64,000 bases of DNA, from assembly GCF_014649535.1 (NCBI RefSeq), contig NZ_BMTF01000001.1:179872-243871 (forward strand). Reading direction: 5' to 3'. Shown here in pieces: positions 60,047-64,000 of this stretch. Both the position numbers and the translations under genes were made by a program. This DNA is from Streptomyces gelaticus. GTDB taxonomy: Bacteria; Actinomycetota; Actinomycetes; Streptomycetales; Streptomycetaceae. Numbering within the stretch: the first letter of the stretch is position 1; the number at the start of each line of letters is the position of its first letter. Below the pieces are notes generated by a model. The model ran no database searches. It was not told the origin of the DNA and saw only the letters and a program-made list of their open reading frames with translations.

Positions 60047-62455
60047 CTACCGCTTCCTGTTGCGGCCGCCCTGGTCCGGGTCCGCCAGCCCGGCCCGCCG
60101 CAGGGCGTCGGCCATCGCGCTGTTCACCGGCGCCGGTGCCGGACGGGCGGAGCCGCCGCCACCGCGCCGGTCGCGGTCCTGGCCGCCCTGCCCCTGACGC
60201 TGCCGAGGCGGCCGGCCGCCCTGGCCGCCACGCTCGCCCCGCTCACGCCTCGGGCCGCCGCCCTGGGAGCCCGCACCGGCCGCCGCCTCGTCGTCCAGCC
60301 GCAGCGTCAGCGAGATCCGCTTGCGCGGCACATCGACGTCCATGACCTTGACCTTCACGATGTCGCCCGGCTTCACGACGTCCCTCGGGTCCTTCACGAA
60401 CGTCCGCGACATCGCCGACACATGCACCAGACCGTCCTGGTGCACACCGATGTCCACGAACGCGCCGAAGGCCGCGACATTGGTGACCACACCCTCCAGC
60501 ACCATTCCGGAGGCCAGATCACCGATCTTCTCGACGCCCTCCTTGAAGGTGGCCGTCCTGAACGCGGGCCGCGGGTCGCGCCCCGGCTTCTCCAGCTCCT
60601 TCAGGATGTCGGTGACCGTCGGCAGCCCGAACTTCTCGTCCACGAAATCGTCGGCCCGCAGCGACCGCAGCACCCCCGTGTTGCCGATCAGTGAGGCGAC
60701 TTCGCCGCCGGTCTGCTTCACCATCGCCCGCACCACCGGATACGCCTCCGGGTGCACGCTCGACGCGTCCAGCGGGTCGTCGCCCCGGATGCGCAGGAAG
60801 CCCGCGCACTGCTCGTACGCCTTCGGGCCCAGCCGTGCCACGTCCTTGAGCGCCTTGCGGGACCGGAAAGGGCCGTTGGTGTCGCGGTGCGCGACGATGT
60901 TCTCGGCGAGCCCCGAACTGATCCCGGACACCCGCGAAAGCAGCGGTGCGGAGGCGGTGTTGACGTCGACACCAACACCGTTCACGCAGTCCTCGACGAC
61001 CGCGTCCAGCGAGCGCGACAGCTTCACCTCGGACAGGTCGTGCTGGTACTGGCCGACACCGATCGACTTCGGGTCGATCTTCACCAGCTCGGCGAGCGGG
61101 TCCTGCAGACGCCGTGCGATGGAGACGGCGCCGCGCAACGACACGTCCATGTCGGGGAGTTCCTGCGAGGCGAAGGCCGAAGCCGAGTAGACGGACGCCC
61201 CCGCCTCGGACACCATCACCTTGGTGAGCTTCAACTCCGGGTGCCTGTCGATGAGTTCACCGGCGAGCTTGTCGGTCTCGCGGGACGCCGTGCCATTGCC
61301 GATCGCGATCAGGTCGACGTCGTGTGCCTTCGCCAGCCGCTCCAGCGTGGCCAGCGACTGGTCCCACTTGTTCGCCGGGACGTGCGGGTGGATGACATCC
61401 GTCGCGACGACCTTGCCGGTCGCGTCGACGACGGCGACCTTCACACCCGTACGGAAACCGGGGTCGAGCCCGAGCGTGGCCCGGGTCCCGGCCGGGGCGG
61501 CGAGCAGCAGATCGCGCAGGTTCGAAGCGAAGACGCGTACCGCCTCGTCCTCCGCCGCCGTGCGCAGCCGCAGCCGCAGATCGATCCCGAGGTGCACCAG
61601 GATCCGGGTCCGCCAGGCCCAGCGAACGGTGTCGCCGAGCCACTTGTCGCCGGGGCGGCCGCGGTCGGCCACCCCGAAGCGCCGGGCGACCATGTTCTCG
61701 TACGCCGAGGGGCCGGGAGTTTCGGAGGGCTCCTCCGGCTCCAGAACCAGATCGAGCACGTCCTCCTTCTCACCCCGGAGCATCGCGAGCACCCGGTGCG
61801 AGGGCAGCGCGGTGAACGGCTCGGTGAAGTCGAAGTAGTCGGCGAACTTGGCGCCCGCCTCCTCCTTGCCGTCCCGCACCTTGGCGGCCAGCCGCCCGCG
61901 CGACCACATGCGCTCACGCAGCTCACCGATCAGATCGGCGTCCTCGGAGAACCGCTCGGTGAGGATGGCGCGGGCCCCCTCCAGCGCCGCCGCGCCGTCC
62001 GCGACGCCCTTGTCGGCGTCGACGAAGGCGGCGGCAGCGGCGAGCGGCTCGACGGACGGGTCGCCGAGCAGGCCGTCGGCGAGCGGTTCGAGTCCGGCCT
62101 CCCGGGCGATCTGCGCCTTGGTGCGCCGCTTGGGCTTGAACGGCAGATAGATGTCCTCGAGGCGCGCCTTGGTGTCGGCGGCCCGGATCTGCGCCTCCAG
62201 AGCGTCGTCCAGCTTGCCCTGCTCGCGTACCGAGTCGAGAATCGCCGTCCGGCGGTCCTCCAGCTCCCGCAGATACCGAAGCCGCTCCTCCAACGTGCGC
62301 AGCTGCGCGTCGTCGAGCATCTCGGTCGCTTCCTTGCGGTAGCGCGCGATGAACGGCACGGTCGACCCGCCGTCGAGCAGCTCGACGGCCGCCTTCACCT
62401 GCCGTTCGCGTACGCCGAGCTCCTCGGCGATCCTGCCTTCGATGGACGTCGTCAC
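60047..62455 (-). CDS. tex: Tex family RNA-binding protein
   Basis: This conserved nucleic-acid-binding protein of about 802 residues is involved in transcription. The start is GTG 62455 ([20 protein letters not shown]); an upstream ATG adds a Arg/Pro-rich leader without family support. Domains are the N-terminal Tex helical region ([20 protein letters not shown]), a YqgF/RNase H-like fold ([20 protein letters not shown]), tandem HhH ([40 protein letters not shown]) and an S1 domain ([32 protein letters not shown]). The C-terminus is a Gly/Arg-rich tail ([20 protein letters not shown]) likely to bind RNA. Confidence 0.95.
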   Translation of the reverse strand: MTTSIEGRIAEELGVRERQVKAAVELLDGGSTVPFIARYRKEATEMLDDAQLRTLEERLRYLRELEDRRTAILDSVREQGKLDDALEAQIRAADTKARLEDIYLPFKPKRRTKAQIAREAGLEPLADGLLGDPSVEPLAAAAAFVDADKGVADGAAALEGARAILTERFSEDADLIGELRERMWSRGRLAAKVRDGKEEAGAKFADYFDFTEPFTALPSHRVLAMLRGEKEDVLDLVLEPEEPSETPGPSAYENMVARRFGVADRGRPGDKWLGDTVRWAWRTRILVHLGIDLRLRLRTAAEDEAVRVFASNLRDLLLAAPAGTRATLGLDPGFRTGVKVAVVDATGKVVATDVIHPHVPANKWDQSLATLERLAKAHDVDLIAIGNGTASRETDKLAGELIDRHPELKLTKVMVSEAGASVYSASAFASQELPDMDVSLRGAVSIARRLQDPLAELVKIDPKSIGVGQYQHDLSEVKLSRSLDAVVEDCVNGVGVDVNTASAPLLSRVSGISSGLAENIVAHRDTNGPFRSRKALKDVARLGPKAYEQCAGFLRIRGDDPLDASSVHPEAYPVVRAMVKQTGGEVASLIGNTGVLRSLRADDFVDEKFGLPTVTDILKELEKPGRDPRPAFRTATFKEGVEKIGDLASGMVLEGVVTNVAAFGAFVDIGVHQDGLVHVSAMSRTFVKDPRDVVKPGDIVKVKVMDVDVPRKRISLTLRLDDEAAAGAGSQGGGPRRERGERGGQGGRPPRQRQGQGGQDRDRRGGGGSARPAPAPVNSAMADALRRAGLADPDQGGRNRKR

Positions 62456-62602
62456 GGTTCTACCGACTCGCCTTCTCGTACTGGCTCTACTGGCTGTGCA
62501 TGCCGGGGCCGGGCCCCTTCGCCTGCATTCTGCCGGGTGGCCGGGCACCGTGTCGCCCGACCACCCCAGCGGCCCGCCGTCGGGATCGGGCCGGACGGCG
62601 GC

Positions 62603-63466
62603 TCAGTCCTTGCCGATCAGACCGTCCGGGAACGCGCCCGCCGAGGCCGCCGTGAGCAGGAAGCCGCGTGCGAGCTCGGTCAGCCGCTCCACACCCTTCG
62701 CGCCCAGGTGCTCGTACGGGGCCGCGTCCATCCGGTCCGTGGCCTCCTCCAGCTCCGCCCGGAGCGCGGTGCCCGCCTGCGTCAACTCGCCCTCGGCGTC
62801 CAGGAGTCCGCGCCCGCGCAGCCGTTCGCAGGCGGCGTCCCAGTCCTCGCGGCGCCAGCCGCGGGTGGCGAGCACCCAGCGCGGGGACATCCCCTTGCCG
62901 GTCGCCGTGTGGCTGACCAGGGCCTCCAACGGGTCGAGCCCGGCGGTCAGGAGTGCGGCGAGATGGCCGTCGCCGCGGTGTTCGCGCAGCAGCGTGGCGG
63001 CGTGCCAGTACGCCAGATGCGGCTCCTCGGGCATCGGGAGATCGGCATGGGCGGCGTAGAGCGGCCGGGCGTGTCGGGTGCACCCCTCGGCCGCGCGCAG
63101 CGCCAGTTCCGCCGCCTCGGCCAGTTCCGGGGAGACGATGATCTCCTCGCCCAGCAGCCGCCGCAGGGTGGCGTCGGCGGCACGCAGCCGGGCGTCCAGG
63201 ACCGCCTGCGGAGAGGCGACGGACCAGACTGCGGGCAGATGCCGGGCCACCAGGTCGTGGTTGAAGTTGTAGAACGTCGCGGTGACCGCGCCCGGTCCGA
63301 CGGCCCCCAGCGCGGCCGAACGCGCGACGAAATAGGCGGCGTTCGAGTCGTCGATGCCGAGCTCTCCGAGCTCCTTGCCGAGGTCGGGGGAGAAGTAGAC
63401 CGTCGAGTGCAGCGGGTTGATGGCGTGGTGACAGTGGCGTCCGGCGCGAGGCGGCAGAGTACTCAT
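62603..63466 (-). CDS. SCO6745-family protein of unknown function
   Basis: This 287-residue soluble, helical protein has HHAINPLHSTVYFSPDLGKE near the N-terminus, then AAYFVARSAALGAVGPGAVT, YNFNHDLVARHLPAVWSV and LPMPEEPHLAYWHAATLLRE. The second half reads like winged-helix segments (WVLATRGWRREDWDAACERL, LTQAGTALRAELEEATDRMD). I recall this pattern as the actinobacterial SCO6745 family, for which no function is established. It lies 147 bases upstream of tex on the same strand and is divergent from the GlxA-type gene. Confidence 0.8.
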   Translation of the reverse strand: MSTLPPRAGRHCHHAINPLHSTVYFSPDLGKELGELGIDDSNAAYFVARSAALGAVGPGAVTATFYNFNHDLVARHLPAVWSVASPQAVLDARLRAADATLRRLLGEEIIVSPELAEAAELALRAAEGCTRHARPLYAAHADLPMPEEPHLAYWHAATLLREHRGDGHLAALLTAGLDPLEALVSHTATGKGMSPRWVLATRGWRREDWDAACERLRGRGLLDAEGELTQAGTALRAELEEATDRMDAAPYEHLGAKGVERLTELARGFLLTAASAGAFPDGLIGKD

Positions 63467-63531
63467 GACGGCACATTACCGACCGGTTGGTACGCGCGGT
63501 AACCCCGGACGGGGCCGGAACCACGACAACC

Positions 63532-63543
63532 CTGCCATGGCAG
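63532..63543. promoter_or_regulatory. 12-bp palindrome CTGCCATGGCAG
   Basis: A perfect palindrome in the 133-base divergent promoter region, 57 bases upstream of the GlxA-type start. It is a possible operator, perhaps for autoregulation. Confidence 0.3.
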
Positions 63544-63599
63544 AAAAGGTGGGTTCTTCGTCATTGCGGCCATATGCGGGGGCCGCCAGGATGACAGCC

Positions 63600-64000
63600 A
63601 TGACGCAGCGATCCGTACTCGTCGTCCTCTACGACGGCGTCCAGAGCCTCGATGTCACCGGGCCGGTGGAGGTCTTCGCCGGGGCCTCCCGCCTCCCCGG
63701 GGCCGGATACGGACTGCGCACCGCCTCGCTCGACGGCGCCCCCGTCCGCACCTGCAGCGGTCTCGTCCTCGTCCCGGACGGTGCCCTGGCCGACGCCGAG
63801 CCGCCCCACACCCTGCTCGTCCCGGGCGGTGAGGGCACCCGCGCCCCGGACCCGGCTCTCGTCGACTGGCTGCGGGACCATGCCCCGCAGGCCGAGCGGC
63901 TCGTCTCCGTCTGCACGGGCGCGCTGCTGCTCGCCGGGGCCGGACTGCTGGACGGGCACCGGGTGACCACGCACTGGACGGTCTGCGACCACCTCGCCCG
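63600..64000 (+). CDS. GlxA-type transcriptional regulator, N-terminal part
   Basis: This open frame runs off the window end and gives the first ~133 residues of a DJ-1/PfpI-like amidotransferase domain: SVLVVLYDGVQSLDVTGPVE, LRTASLDGAPVRTCSGLVLV, HTLLVPGGEGTRAPDPALVD and VSVCTGALLLAGAGLLDGHR then VTTHW. The CTGA elbow and THW motif are typical of GlxA regulators, which carry a C-terminal AraC helix-turn-helix that would lie beyond the window. The ATG at 63600 is preceded by AGGATG. A stand-alone DJ-1 enzyme is the alternative. Confidence 0.85.
   Translation, partial: MTQRSVLVVLYDGVQSLDVTGPVEVFAGASRLPGAGYGLRTASLDGAPVRTCSGLVLVPDGALADAEPPHTLLVPGGEGTRAPDPALVDWLRDHAPQAERLVSVCTGALLLAGAGLLDGHRVTTHWTVCDHLA

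Noticed and set aside
1..64000. Prophage, integrative element or insertion sequence
   Set aside because: No integrase, transposase, phage structural gene, attachment-site repeat or tRNA edge was found, and base composition is even apart from promoter regions.

Overview
The window is chromosomal DNA of a Streptomyces or close relative. The GC content is very high, coding frames carry G or C at almost every third position, and GTG and TTG starts are common. Genus-typical families are present: an SsgA-like sporulation protein, a WhiB-like iron-sulphur regulator, a WhiJ-type triad (XRE/DUF5753 regulator, DUF397 protein, anti-sigma-like ATPase), an oligomeric small laccase and a single large mce locus. 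Three genes carry the rare TTA leucine codon read by the bldA tRNA. From memory only, unchecked, the order small laccase, Wbl, desaturase, SsgA-like, FadAB resembles the SCO67xx region of S. coelicolor, whereas I recall the mce locus elsewhere in that species.

Layout. 0-4.5 kb: the tail of a YchJ-like protein, a DHA2 drug exporter with an extra C-terminal domain, two small unknown proteins and a PucR-type regulator. 5.4-8.7 kb: three genes for exported proteins without recognised catalytic domains, closed by a strong terminator. 9.3-22.6 kb: the mce lipid-import locus, in order an ATPase, two YrbE/MlaE permeases, six MCE proteins, four Mce-associated membrane proteins that look like a duplicated gene pair, and a lytic transglycosylase. 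Most of its genes overlap by 1-4 bases, which indicates coupled translation. 22.5-24.7 kb: a divergent ATP-dependent DNA ligase and LigD-type polymerase, parts of a non-homologous end-joining system. 24.8-30.7 kb: an extracellular redox and sugar module, with a cupredoxin/OmpL47/DUF1080 protein and a ThuA/glucose-sorbosone dehydrogenase fusion in one operon, divergent from a small laccase.

30.8-42.7 kb holds a SNF2 helicase, a decayed flavin monooxygenase fragment, a VOC protein, a Wbl regulator, a TPR protein, an acyl-ACP desaturase with a clear operator, the WhiJ-like triad, SsgD, a secreted beta-propeller, a YciI protein, endonuclease V, a 47-residue membrane protein, a frameshifted HTH/membrane gene and a collapsed saccharopine-dehydrogenase-like gene. 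42.8-49.4 kb is a beta-oxidation operon (racemase/CoA-transferase, acyl-CoA dehydrogenase, thiolase, FadB) followed by a convergent MerR regulator. 49.5-64 kb holds a macro-domain protein, a TetR regulator, two divergent MpaB/DUF2236 oxygenases, a LacI regulator, an exported M1 aminopeptidase divergent from an exported PepX-like peptidase, an ABC-F ATPase, Tex, an SCO6745-family protein and the start of a GlxA-type regulator.

Functional links are inferred. The mce importer and the beta-oxidation operon could import and degrade lipids or sterols, with the desaturase adjusting membrane lipids. The copper and dehydrogenase genes could form an extracellular electron relay. Several loci connect to development (Wbl, WhiJ triad, SsgD, TTA codons). 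No rRNA, tRNA, insertion sequence, prophage, integrase or CRISPR array was seen.
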